Below are positions 8,967 through 16,800 of a DNA stretch of 54,496 nucleotides, in pieces. The notes under the pieces were generated by a model. It was not told where the DNA came from. It did not search any database and saw only the letters and a program-made list of their open reading frames with translations. Position 1 is the stretch's first letter. Each line of letters starts with the position of its first letter. This DNA is from JAQBDA01 sp032124675 (lineage in GTDB: Bacteria > Chloroflexota > Anaerolineae > Anaerolineales > UBA4823), in contig JAQBDA010000230.1 in NCBI GenBank assembly GCA_032124675.1, forward strand, positions 1 to 54,496, given 5' to 3'. A program made the position numbers and the translations under genes.

Positions 8967-10370
8967 ATGTCATTGCTAAAGCGAATAGAGCAAGGCCAGG
9001 GGAATACGCCCCAAACTCCTGATGACGATGGTGCCGGTCGTTCGCGTGTATCATCGCTTCAGGCACGCAGGGTAGCCGCTCCGGGGGTCAGCCAACAGCG
9101 CGACACATACCTGGACTTGAAAACACGCGTCCAGAACCGGCTGCTGTCGGAGCTGGACCCGTCCATGGATATATCGAAGGTCAACGAGGTCCGCACGACC
9201 ATACAGGATTTGTTCGAACAGGTGCTGGCGGAGGAGAACATCGTCCTATCCCGACCTGAGCGGCACCGCTTGTATGAGCAGATCGCTGCGGAGATCCTGG
9301 GCTTCGGACCGCTACAGCCGCTCCTGGATGATGAGACCATCACCGAAGTAATGGTCAACGGGGCGAAGAACATCTACGTTGAGCGCAGCGGTAAAATTTT
9401 CCGCGTGCCGCTATCATTCGAGAGTGATGACCACGTCATGCGTATCATCGATCGCATCGTCGCACCTCTGGGTCGCCGCATCGACGAATCCAGCCCGTAT
9501 GTCGATGCCCGTCTTCCGGATGGATCGCGTGTGAACGCTGTGATCCCGCCGATCTCGCTTGTAGGTCCGGTGCTGACCATCCGTAAGTTCTTCAAAACGC
9601 CGATCACAATCGAACAGCTGATCCAGTTCGGGTCGGTCACACCTGAGGCGCTGCAGTTCATGAAGTCCTGCGTAGAATCCCGCGTAAATGTGGTGATCTC
9701 CGGTGGTACCGGTTCCGGTAAGACTACTCTGCTGAATATTCTCTCCCAGTTCATCCCAAACGATGAGCGCATCGTAACGATCGAGAACGCAGCCGAGCTC
9801 CAGCTCCGGCAGGAGCATGTGGTCACCCTGGAGTCCAGACCGCCGAATATAGAAGGTCGTGGAGAAGTGACCATCCGCCAACTGGTGGTCAATGCTCTGC
9901 GTATGCGTCCAGACCGCATCATCGTGGGTGAGATCAGAGATGAAGCGGCACTTGACATGCTGCAGGCGATGAACACCGGTCACGATGGCTCGATGACTAC
10001 CTGCCACTCGAACGGCCCTCGCGATACCCTTTCCCGTATCGAGACTATGACCATGATGGCTGGTATGGAGCTGCCGGTGCGTGCTATCCGCGAACAGGTC
10101 GCCTCGGCAATCGATGTGGTTATCCACCAGGAGCGCATGCGAGATGGTAGCCGAAAGATTGTTAACATCACCGAAGTGAGCGGTATGGAAGGGGATGTGA
10201 TCACTATGACAGATATCTTCCTCTACGAACAGAGTGGGTATGAGGAAGGCAAGGTGATCGGCAGGCTGCGTCCGACCGGGCTGCGGCCAAAATTCATCGA
10301 TAAAATTGAAGCCTCTGGCATCCATCTGCCGGCTTCGATATTTGGTATTGGTGAGCGAAGACGATATTAA
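8967..10370 (+). CDS. cpaF: Tad pilus secretion ATPase CpaF/TadA
   Basis: A 467-residue hexameric secretion ATPase of the TadA/CpaF branch of the type II/IV secretion superfamily. Features are the N-terminal domain with EILGFGPLQPLLDDETITEVMVNG, Walker A GGTGSGKTTLLN (about 246-257), an Asp/Glu-box region, Walker B RIIVGEIRDEAALDML, and a His-box NTGHDGSMTTCHSN. It powers pilus extrusion from the cytoplasmic face with TadB and TadC. Start ATG 8967 preferred; an in-frame GTG at 8961 is an alternative. It follows cpaE by 22 bases, in one operon. Confidence 0.95.
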   Translation: MSLLKRIEQGQGNTPQTPDDDGAGRSRVSSLQARRVAAPGVSQQRDTYLDLKTRVQNRLLSELDPSMDISKVNEVRTTIQDLFEQVLAEENIVLSRPERHRLYEQIAAEILGFGPLQPLLDDETITEVMVNGAKNIYVERSGKIFRVPLSFESDDHVMRIIDRIVAPLGRRIDESSPYVDARLPDGSRVNAVIPPISLVGPVLTIRKFFKTPITIEQLIQFGSVTPEALQFMKSCVESRVNVVISGGTGSGKTTLLNILSQFIPNDERIVTIENAAELQLRQEHVVTLESRPPNIEGRGEVTIRQLVVNALRMRPDRIIVGEIRDEAALDMLQAMNTGHDGSMTTCHSNGPRDTLSRIETMTMMAGMELPVRAIREQVASAIDVVIHQERMRDGSRKIVNITEVSGMEGDVITMTDIFLYEQSGYEEGKVIGRLRPTGLRPKFIDKIEASGIHLPASIFGIGERRRY

Positions 10371-10408
10371 TAGAAACCCGACTATGATATTCGTTCAGGT
10401 GTAGTATT

Positions 10409-11374
10409 ATGAATCTTTATCTGCTCATTTTTGCTGTCGGAAGTGGAATTGCCCTGCTGCTGCTCGTGGTGGGAATCGTGATCAGCGCCACTAGCGAACG
10501 CTCATTTGTTGAAGAGCGCCTGGGGCGATACCTGGAAGATGAAGTCGAGGTAAATGCAGCCGGGAGCAAATCTTCACCGGTAGGGGACTGGTTGAACACG
10601 CGGCTAGAGAGATCGAATTACGGTGGAAGTCTCTCTCGAGAACTGGCGCGAGCAGATCTGAAGCTCAAACCAATAGAATATATGGCCTTGATGGTCATCT
10701 TTGCCGCAGGCGCAGGCTTCGTCAGCTGGTACGTCTTCGGTCAATCGATCTTGTTTGCTATTCCGGGTGCTTTTGTTGGCAGCATGGCTCCGCGCTTCTA
10801 TGTCAAGCGGCAGCAGAGTCAGCGTCTGATCCGCTTTAACGACCAGCTCGCCGATATGTTGAATCTGATGGTCAACGGGCTGCGGGCAGGATACTCCAGC
10901 ATGCAGGCGATGGAGGCGGTCAGCCGCGAGATGCCTATCCCCATCTCGGATGAGTTCCGGCGCGTAGTGCAGGAGATGCAGCTGGGTATCTCCATGGAAC
11001 GTGCTCTCGATAACCTGCTGCGCAGGATACCCAGTGATGACCTGGACCTGGTAGTGGCTGCGATGAACGTCCAGCGGGAAGTCGGCGGCAACCTGGCAGA
11101 AATCCTGGACACGATCTCCCACACCATCCGCGAGCGCGTCAGGATCAAAGGTGAGATCCGGGTGCTGACCTCCCAGGTGCTGTATTCCGGACGTTTCCTG
11201 GCGATGATGCCGATCATGATCGCCGGAGCATTATTTGCATTGAACCGTCCATACATGATGCAGTTCTTCATTCCGGAAACCCGGATGATTGGTATCCCAA
11301 TGTTGATCCTGGGCGGGTTGATGATTATGGCGGGCTACTTCGTTATGGTCCGTATTGCCTCAATTGATGTTTAG
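10409..11374 (+). CDS. tadB: Tad pilus inner-membrane platform protein TadB
   Basis: A 321-residue type II secretion F-domain protein. It has an N-terminal membrane helix (about 2-27), a pair of central helices (about 95-130), the cytoplasmic F domain (about 140-260; LADMLNLMVNGLRAGYSSMQ, REVGGNLAEILDTI) and two C-terminal helices. AGGTG lies seven bases before ATG 10409. It forms the membrane platform with TadC, moved by the CpaF ATPase. Confidence 0.92.
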   Translation: MNLYLLIFAVGSGIALLLLVVGIVISATSERSFVEERLGRYLEDEVEVNAAGSKSSPVGDWLNTRLERSNYGGSLSRELARADLKLKPIEYMALMVIFAAGAGFVSWYVFGQSILFAIPGAFVGSMAPRFYVKRQQSQRLIRFNDQLADMLNLMVNGLRAGYSSMQAMEAVSREMPIPISDEFRRVVQEMQLGISMERALDNLLRRIPSDDLDLVVAAMNVQREVGGNLAEILDTISHTIRERVRIKGEIRVLTSQVLYSGRFLAMMPIMIAGALFALNRPYMMQFFIPETRMIGIPMLILGGLMIMAGYFVMVRIASIDV

Positions 11375-11435
11375 TCTAAGTAATCGGCTGAAAGAGTTTT
11401 GAATTAGGTGGAAGATTATATAGAGGTGCAGTGAT

Positions 11436-12383
11436 ATGATCTGGATTGCAGTGGTTGCAGTAATTCTCATTGGGGCTGCGGTTCTGGTTGTCATTGGATT
11501 GCGTGAGGGGAATCATGATGACCCTCTGCAGTCTCGCCTGGCCGAATATGCTGACCGTGGCGATGCAACTTCGCTGGAGGAGATCGAGTTATCCCAGCCG
11601 ATCACAGAGCGGGTGATCTATCCCCTGGCGCGTAAATTTGGTGAGCTAGCCATTCGCTTCACCCCGCAGAATGCAATACAAAATACCGCCCATAAACTGG
11701 AGCTGGCGGGCAGCCCGCGCGGCATCGACCCAACTATATTCTGGGCATCCCGGTTTGTTGCTGCGTTCCTCATCGGAGGGTTGTTCCTGTTCCTTTTCTC
11801 AGTTGGGGCGTCTACCTGGCCCTGGAGCCGCAAGCTGCTCATCCTGGCAGCGTTTGTCGCATTGGCGTTCTACCTGCCAGAACTGCTGCTGAGCAGCAAG
11901 ATCCAGCGCCGGCAGAAAGAGATCCGTAAAGCCATGCCGGATGCACTCGACCTGCTGACGATCTGTGTGGAGGCGGGTCTCGGCTTCGATGGCGCGATGC
12001 AGAAGGTATATGAGAAATGGGATAACGAGCTTGGCAGGGGGTTTGGCAGGGTGATCCGTGAGATCCAGCTCGGCAAGCTGCGCCGGGAGGCGCTGCGTGA
12101 TATGGCAGAACGGATGGGTCTGGCGGAGATGACCAGCTTTGTGGCTGCAGTGATCCAGAGTGAGCAGCTGGGTGTCAGCATGGCGAAGGTGCTGCGAATC
12201 CAGTCCGACCAGATGCGCATCCGCCGCCGGCAGCTCGCTGAGGAAGAAGCCCATAAGGCCCCTATCAAGATGCTCATCCCGATGGCACTGCTGATCTTCC
12301 CATCTATTTGCATCGTGCTGATGACCCCGGCATTATTAATGCTCTTCCGGTCGGCGCTCCAAGGTCTCTTGTTTGGAGGTTGA
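11436..12383 (+). CDS. tadC: Tad pilus inner-membrane platform protein TadC
   Basis: A 315-residue homologue of the preceding gene, with the type II secretion F domain (AMPDALDLLTICVEAGLGFD; QSEQLGVSMAKVLRIQSDQMR), an N-terminal helix, a central helix pair and two C-terminal helices. AGAGG precedes ATG 11436 at good spacing. TadB and TadC in tandem are the standard platform of the Tad apparatus. Pseudopilin genes (tadE/F), secretin and prepilin peptidase are absent from the window. Confidence 0.92.
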   Translation: MIWIAVVAVILIGAAVLVVIGLREGNHDDPLQSRLAEYADRGDATSLEEIELSQPITERVIYPLARKFGELAIRFTPQNAIQNTAHKLELAGSPRGIDPTIFWASRFVAAFLIGGLFLFLFSVGASTWPWSRKLLILAAFVALAFYLPELLLSSKIQRRQKEIRKAMPDALDLLTICVEAGLGFDGAMQKVYEKWDNELGRGFGRVIREIQLGKLRREALRDMAERMGLAEMTSFVAAVIQSEQLGVSMAKVLRIQSDQMRIRRRQLAEEEAHKAPIKMLIPMALLIFPSICIVLMTPALLMLFRSALQGLLFGG

Positions 12384-12412
12384 TCGTCCGAACCGTACAG
12401 TAGAGGTGACCT

Positions 12413-13141
12413 TTGACGACCAGAGGCCGACCGGCCTACTTGATCAACCAGTGGTTATGGAGTCTTCTGGATTTGTTGTACCCCCCGTACTGCGGGGGGT
12501 GCAGTGCTAGAGGGGCAAGATGGTGCCGGAACTGCCAGATGGAAGCAGTCAAGATCATGCCTCCCATTTGCCCGCGCTGCGGGCTGAGTCAGACAAGGTC
12601 GGGGTTGTGCAGCCTCTGCCGAAAATCGCCGCCTCAATATACTGCACTGCGTTCATGGGCGTTATTTAAAGGGCCGGTGCGCAGCGCCATTCACCGATTG
12701 AAATACTATAAAGATATTGCTTTGGGAGAGGTTTTATCCCGCCACCTGGTCACATGCCTGGAGACGACGGATTGGGTGCTGGATGCTGTCATCCCGGTTT
12801 CGCTGGGGGTTGCACGCATGGCTGAACGTGGATATAATCAGGCCTCCCTGCTGGCAAGACCTCTCGCTCTGGGTATGGGTCTAAATTATGCGCCGGGCGG
12901 GCTGCAGAAGATTCGCGACACGCCGGCACAGGTTGGATTGTCACTCGAGCAGCGGAAGATAAACGTCGCGGGATCATTCCAGGCAGACTCAAATATAGTT
13001 GCCGGTAAGCGCGTACTTCTCGTGGACGATGTATCGACCAGCGGTGCTACTTTGAATGCCTGTGCTGAGGCACTACAATCCGGCGCGGCAGCAGCAGTTT
13101 ATGCGATAACATTAGCCCGGGCATCCCGGCATGAGATATGA
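12413..13141 (+). CDS. comF: ComF-family phosphoribosyltransferase-like protein
   Basis: A 242-residue protein starting at TTG 12413 behind GAGGTG. The N-terminal part has Cys-rich knuckles (CGGC, CRNC, CPRC, CSLC) of the ComF zinc-binding region; the C-terminal part has the PRPP-binding motif VLLVDDVSTSGATL of type I phosphoribosyltransferases. ComF works with the ComFA helicase in DNA uptake during natural transformation, although homologues are wide-spread. It lies 29 bases after tadC and is probably co-transcribed, so a link between the pilus and DNA uptake is possible (inference). Confidence 0.88.
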   Translation: MTTRGRPAYLINQWLWSLLDLLYPPYCGGCSARGARWCRNCQMEAVKIMPPICPRCGLSQTRSGLCSLCRKSPPQYTALRSWALFKGPVRSAIHRLKYYKDIALGEVLSRHLVTCLETTDWVLDAVIPVSLGVARMAERGYNQASLLARPLALGMGLNYAPGGLQKIRDTPAQVGLSLEQRKINVAGSFQADSNIVAGKRVLLVDDVSTSGATLNACAEALQSGAAAAVYAITLARASRHEI

Positions 13142-13199
13142 ATTGGCGCTAGTTCTTGCCAGCGATGTGAAAGGTCTGGCGATCTGGAGAAGAAGGGAC

Positions 13200-13306
13200 T
13201 ATAATTTTAGTAGTTGCGCAGAAGTATATCGGGAGTACAAGGACAGGCTGTCCCTACCGGTCGATATCCTGTCTGCGCAATCCGTACATCTATCTGGGAG
13301 GTAACT
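13200..13306 (+). promoter_or_regulatory. Promoter -10 and structured leader of hpf
   Basis: TATAAT lies at 13200-13205 with a weak -35 (TGGCGA, 13177-13182). From the expected start (~13212) the RNA can fold: arms 13214-13222 and 13272-13280 pair perfectly over nine bases (TTGCGCAGA), a second six-base helix pairs 13226-13231 with 13262-13267, and an inner hairpin pairs 13241-13245 with 13249-13253. The ribosome site GGGAGG (13296-13301) is just beyond the fold. A regulatory role is inference. Confidence 0.5.
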
Positions 13307-13873
13307 ATGGCTCTTGAAGTCGAAATCTACGGACGGAATATGGAGGTAACTGAGCGGATTGAGGATTATGTCACCACGAAAGTTTCTAAGCTGGATCGCT
13401 ATCTGCAGGGCATCGATGAGGCACGGGTGGACGTAGCCTATGTGAAGTCTGCCCGCAGTGCTGCCGACCGCCAGGTAGCTCAGATAACCGTTCGCGGCAA
13501 AGGATTTATCCTCCGGTCGGAAGAACGCTCAGATGATATATTCTCAGCCTTTGATACCGCAATGGAAAAGATGCAGCGCCGGATCGAACGCTATAAAGGC
13601 AAACACTATCGAGGGCGCGGTGATGGACGGTCAGCTGCGGAGGTCGTCCCAGAAGAGATTTTCGAGGATGAGAGTAACGAGCTGGGACCTGTAATCGCCC
13701 GCCGGAAGCGATTCTTCCTGGTGCCGATGAGCGAGCTGGAAGCCCTGGAGCAGATGAACCTGTTGGGACATGAGCTGTTCTTCGTATTCTACAATGCCAA
13801 CACCAATGCAATAAATGTGCTCTATAAGCGGCGCGATGGCACATACGGGTTAATTGAACCGGAAATCGGCTGA
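13307..13873 (+). CDS. hpf: Long-form ribosome hibernation promoting factor
   Basis: A 188-residue protein. The N-terminal ~100 residues are the HPF/YfiA fold (EVEIYGRNMEVTERIEDYV...KLDRYLQGIDEARVDV) that occupies the tRNA and mRNA path of the 30S subunit; after a linker, the C-terminal ~55 residues (RRKRFFLVPMSELEALEQM, YKRRDGTYGLIEPE) are the dimerisation domain of long HPF that joins two 70S ribosomes into 100S dimers. Start chosen at ATG 13307 with GGGAGG six bases before. A terminator follows. The leader upstream can form a sizeable structure. Confidence 0.93.
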   Translation: MALEVEIYGRNMEVTERIEDYVTTKVSKLDRYLQGIDEARVDVAYVKSARSAADRQVAQITVRGKGFILRSEERSDDIFSAFDTAMEKMQRRIERYKGKHYRGRGDGRSAAEVVPEEIFEDESNELGPVIARRKRFFLVPMSELEALEQMNLLGHELFFVFYNANTNAINVLYKRRDGTYGLIEPEIG

Positions 13874-13902
13874 CGGCAGCCATCAAAATACTGGATGATG
13901 AT

Positions 13903-13937
13903 GCGGTGAAGGGTGCTCCCTTCACCGCTATTATTTT
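13903..13937 (+). terminator. Rho-independent terminator of hpf
   Basis: Perfect 11-base arms (13903-13913 and 13918-13928) with a four-base loop TGCT, followed by TATTATTTT. It lies between two converging genes, so on the minus strand the hairpin may also end the lgt transcript, though without a T run on that side. Confidence 0.88.
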
Positions 13938-13943
13938 GCTGCC

Positions 13944-14165
13944 CTAAGGATCATCAACCGCCCGGCAGGTCGCATGGATATATTGAAAATCTCCACGCGG
14001 CGGGAGGAGTTTGAGAACTTCGACCACCCGGAATTCCTTGCTTCCGAGCCTGATCTTCTCACCAACCTTCGGCGGGCGGCTCATATTCAGGATTGCACCC
14101 GGATGGTCGCCCCCGGCGATTACGATGCTGACTTTATAGATAGGAATGGCTTCAGTCTCGCTCAC
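13944..14165 (-). CDS. Small protein of unknown function, 73 residues
   Basis: Reads from GTG 14165, directly after a TGA, to a stop just before the bidirectional hairpin. The sequence looks protein-like (KVSIVIAGGDHPGAILNM, KVGEKIRLGSKEFRVVEVL, PPRGDFQYIHATCR) and it lies downstream of lgt on the same strand, with the hairpin terminator at its end. No convincing ribosome site is seen at the GTG; a good AGGAAAGGGG lies about 80 bases upstream in front of a TTG whose frame stops at that TGA. The true start may be missed, or the 5' end frameshifted. Family not recognised. Confidence 0.5.
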   Translation of the reverse strand: MSETEAIPIYKVSIVIAGGDHPGAILNMSRPPKVGEKIRLGSKEFRVVEVLKLLPPRGDFQYIHATCRAVDDP

Positions 14166-14258
14166 TCAGGTTGCGGTGACGGAGCTTGAATGATAGGTCG
14201 GCTGCCAGGTTGCGCATAACGATGTAGTCAATTGTTCACCCCTTTCCTGAACTCAGCA

Positions 14259-15017
14259 CTATGGCTGCGGCTGCTTGGGTTGATTATCCTGTTCACGGTT
14301 GATCCAGCCCAGCGCCAGCCCGCAGAATGCAATCACTGCCCAGGCGATGAGCTGTGCCTGTCTGAACCCATTCGTCAGCAGTATGCTGTCCGCTCGAAAA
14401 GCCTCCAGGAACAATTGTGCACCCGCGCTGCTGGCAGCGAAGGCGAAGAAGTACGTCCCTGGTGTCCAGGATTGGATTCGAGCACGGCCGGGCCAGTAAA
14501 GCCACAGTATGAGCAGGGCAGACAGGGTTTCATAGATCTGGGTGGGATGGCGCTTCGCCCCCCACAGTTCAATGCCTACCGGCAGGTTGGTCGGACTCCC
14601 GAAGGCATCTCCCGAGGCGAGATGAGTGAGACCCAACGCCACGGCCATCACAGCCAACAGTGGAGTCAGGGCGTCCAGGGTGGGCAGCAAGGGCATGTGC
14701 TTCCGGTTAGCATAGATCAGGGCTGCCAGCAGAGCGACAGCAGCCCCGCCGAATGGGTCCAGCAGTCCGGGGTTGAGTGAGATCAGGCTGCGCGGGCTGG
14801 CGGCAAATGCTTCCGGATATCTGGCGACATATACCAGCCGGGAGCCAACCAGCCCAGCCAGCATTGCGATCAGGGTCATATTCGATAAAAGTGATGGGTC
14901 GACACCACGCCTGGAAGCAAACTTTTCGGCCAGGTTGAGACCTAGCCACAGTCCGACCAACAGTACCAATCCCGGCACCTGAAGCGCCAGCGGACCGATC
15001 TGGATCACAGGCAGCAT
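14259..15017 (-). CDS. lgt: Prolipoprotein diacylglyceryl transferase family protein (divergent)
   Basis: A 252-residue polytopic protein of the Lgt family, which moves diacylglycerol from phosphatidylglycerol to the lipobox Cys of preprolipoproteins. Seen: the HPTQIYE motif late in the protein, GLVGSRLVYV in helix two, about seven helices and a late helix with WINRE. The usual Arg-Gly-Asn-Phe-x-Asn signature is replaced by LASGDAFGSPTN, so it is a divergent branch. It follows tlpA by five bases and faces two lipoprotein genes across a divergent promoter region, which fits its role. Confidence 0.82.
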   Translation of the reverse strand: MLPVIQIGPLALQVPGLVLLVGLWLGLNLAEKFASRRGVDPSLLSNMTLIAMLAGLVGSRLVYVARYPEAFAASPRSLISLNPGLLDPFGGAAVALLAALIYANRKHMPLLPTLDALTPLLAVMAVALGLTHLASGDAFGSPTNLPVGIELWGAKRHPTQIYETLSALLILWLYWPGRARIQSWTPGTYFFAFAASSAGAQLFLEAFRADSILLTNGFRQAQLIAWAVIAFCGLALGWINREQDNQPKQPQP

Positions 15018-15022
15018 GGCAG

Positions 15023-15577
15023 CTACTCTTCCATCAGCTGCTGGACCCTGGTTCGCAGCAGCGCTTCGGACATTGGTCCCCCAATGACAACTTCCTGGAT
15101 TACTCCGTGCCGGTCGATGAAGAACGATGTTGGCAGGGAACGAAGCTGGTACAGGCTGGATACCTCTCCGCTGGTATCCAGCAATATGGGGAAGGTGAGT
15201 CCATACTGCGCGGCAAAATCAACGGCATCCTGCCGGCTGTCCTGGTTGGTGGCGTTGACCGCCAGGATCACGAACCCCTGATCCTGGTATGCCTCGTAGG
15301 CTTTCTGCATCGCCGGCATTTCTGCCCGGCATGGGGGACACCAGCTTGTCCACAGGTTCACCAGCACCGGGCTGCCGCGCAGCTCGGATAGTGATACCTT
15401 CTGTCCATCCGGCGTGTTCAGGCTGAAATCAGGGGCTGCAAATCCCTGACGGGGGAGAGGGATGGTCCCATTCGTGGTACTGCCCGGTTCAGCCTTGCTG
15501 GCGAAGATCCAGGCTGCACCAGCGATCAAAGCCAGGACAAAGAAGATATACCAGCGGATTCCGGAAAAATATGTCAA
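15023..15577 (-). CDS. TlpA/ResA-like membrane-anchored thioredoxin
   Basis: A 184-residue protein with an N-terminal membrane anchor (about 9-26), then an AhpC/TSA-like thioredoxin domain facing outwards. Active site C80-P-P-C83 in LWTSWCPPCRAEMP, and cis-Pro in LRSLPTSFFID. Start codon is TTG at 15577; a TAG three codons upstream fixes this. A promoter (TTGACA/TACACT) lies upstream. Likely an extracytoplasmic thiol-disulfide reductase, fed by the CcdA encoded 6 kb away. First gene of a tlpA-lgt-small protein run. Confidence 0.88.
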   Translation of the reverse strand: MTYFSGIRWYIFFVLALIAGAAWIFASKAEPGSTTNGTIPLPRQGFAAPDFSLNTPDGQKVSLSELRGSPVLVNLWTSWCPPCRAEMPAMQKAYEAYQDQGFVILAVNATNQDSRQDAVDFAAQYGLTFPILLDTSGEVSSLYQLRSLPTSFFIDRHGVIQEVVIGGPMSEALLRTRVQQLMEE

Positions 15578-15626
15578 GGGATGCTAAGTCCTTTATGCAG
15601 CCAATGGTGTGACAGTTCTCAATTGA

Positions 15627-15655
15627 AGTGTATTAGGAAAGGAATAGACTGTCAA
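15627..15655 (-). promoter_or_regulatory. Promoter of the tlpA-lgt operon
   Basis: On the minus strand, TTGACA (15655-15650) and TACACT (15632-15627) are separated by 17 bases. The leader to the TTG start is about 45 bases. Confidence 0.65.
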
Positions 15656-15707
15656 GTTTAGTGTAATGATGATCTGGCGAGCGGGATGGAGAGCTGGCGC
15701 GCTGATA

Positions 15708-15737
15708 TTGCCAAACATGGTTAATCGATGATATGAT
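15708..15737 (+). promoter_or_regulatory. Promoter of the Cys-less thioredoxin lipoprotein
   Basis: TTGCCA (15708-15713) and TATGAT (15732-15737), 18 bases apart, with a TG one base before the -10 (extended -10). It overlaps an ATG at 15733, which therefore cannot be the start; translation must begin at 15754, 15757 or 15760. Confidence 0.6.
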
Positions 15738-15759
15738 CATTGCCTGGGTGACTATGATG

Positions 15760-16665
15760 ATGAAACCTGCTCAGAACCTGTTACTGTTTGGTGCTCAAAT
15801 CGCGATGTATATCGTGATCTGTGCCCTGCTGCTGTCCGCCTGCCGCCGTGCTCCCGAGCCGACCCCAACGCCGCCAGCACCAACGGCTGTTCCTACTGCC
15901 ACAAACACGCTGCAGCCGACTGTTGAGCCAACCGAAACAGAAGCTGTTGCAACCCCTACGCCTACCCTGGGATTGACCGCTTATCCGGAGGCAGTCACCG
16001 CCCAGCCCTCTCCGGGGATACCGGCGGAAACAGCCTATCCAGGTCCATCTACGCCATTCCCTTCACCAACCTCCCCCTATCCCGGCCCATCTACACCTTT
16101 CCCATCGCCTACTTCGCCATACCCTGGACCTGCGACCCCATTCCCCTCCCCGACTTCACCATATCCTGTACCCAGCCCGGGACTCCCGCAGCCCCCGAGC
16201 GCCACACCCTATCCTGCGCCCGGCAGCCGCCCAGGGTACCCTGCTCCAGGAGTGACACCGGCAGACATACCTGGTGCACAGATAAGCCCATCGCCGCCTG
16301 GAGCAGGTTTAACACCCACACCCACTCCTGGTGTGGTGCGTACCAGGCTGAGAGCCACAGATCCTCGCACCTTCCAGATCGTCTCCGGTCAGCCGCAGCT
16401 GGTGGAATTCTTCGCTTTTTGGGACCCGGTCAGCCGCAGCATGGCACCTGTGGTGCAAGGGTTGGAAGACCGCTACAAGGACCGCATGCGATTCGTCTAC
16501 CTGGATATCGATGACCCAGCCAACAGCCTGTTCAAGTCCCTGATCGGCAGCCGCCTGCCGCCCTTGTTTTTCCTCCTGGATGGGCAGGGGAATGTTCTCC
16601 AGGAATGGCGTGGGTACGTCACTAGCGAGGAGCTCGAGCGGGCCTTCTCAACTATCGGTCCATAA
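15760..16665 (+). CDS. Lipoprotein: Pro-rich repeat stalk plus Cys-less thioredoxin fold
   Basis: 301 residues from ATG 15760. A signal sequence ends in a lipobox LLSAC (lipidated Cys28). A Pro/Thr-rich stalk of ~165 residues follows, including three 14-residue repeats of the YPGPSTPFPSPTSP type, then a thioredoxin-fold domain (about 205-301: QLVEFFAFW, MRFVYLDIDDPA, PLFFLLDGQGNVL). At the usual WCxxC position it reads FWDPVSRSMAP: both catalytic Cys are replaced (Asp and Ser). It cannot do Cys chemistry and is probably a binding or scaffold paralogue of the next gene, whose domain aligns without gaps around the active site. Possibly a surface-exposed copper or thiol partner; unproven. Confidence 0.82.
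   Translation: MKPAQNLLLFGAQIAMYIVICALLLSACRRAPEPTPTPPAPTAVPTATNTLQPTVEPTETEAVATPTPTLGLTAYPEAVTAQPSPGIPAETAYPGPSTPFPSPTSPYPGPSTPFPSPTSPYPGPATPFPSPTSPYPVPSPGLPQPPSATPYPAPGSRPGYPAPGVTPADIPGAQISPSPPGAGLTPTPTPGVVRTRLRATDPRTFQIVSGQPQLVEFFAFWDPVSRSMAPVVQGLEDRYKDRMRFVYLDIDDPANSLFKSLIGSRLPPLFFLLDGQGNVLQEWRGYVTSEELERAFSTIGP
16036..16161 (+). repeat. Three in-frame 42-bp tandem repeats
   Basis: Units 16036-16077, 16078-16119 and 16120-16161 each encode 14 residues (YPGPSTPFPSPTSP; Ala for Ser in unit 3), followed by a partial YPVPSP. Synonymous positions differ between units, so the peptide, not the DNA, is conserved, which suggests an old stalk repeat under protein-level selection. Confidence 0.9.
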
Positions 16666-16758
16666 CAGGATGATTCATATTCGCAGACGGTATTGCGCAT
16701 AGCTTAAATAAATAGTTGGTGAGAATACGTGCTCATAGCCATAACTAACTGTATGGAA

Positions 16759-16767
16759 TGGTATGAT
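16759..16767 (+). promoter_or_regulatory. Extended -10 element of the predicted selenoprotein gene
   Basis: TGG followed by TATGAT (16762-16767), the same TGG-TATGAT arrangement as at the csoR promoter. No clear -35. Expected start near 16774, 27 bases before ATG 16801. Confidence 0.45.
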
Positions 16768-16800
16768 CCTTAGCACTCACAGGATAGGCGCAATCACCGG

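Noticed and set aside
9414..10325. 303-codon minus-strand frame opposite cpaF
   Set aside because: Antisense shadow of a clear ATPase gene.
15733..15759. Start of the Cys-less lipoprotein at ATG 15733
   Set aside because: It overlaps the predicted -10; the transcript would begin downstream of it.
16036..16161. CRISPR-like or DNA-level tandem repeat
   Set aside because: The units are in frame, 42 bases without spacers, vary at synonymous sites, and encode a Pro-rich stalk.
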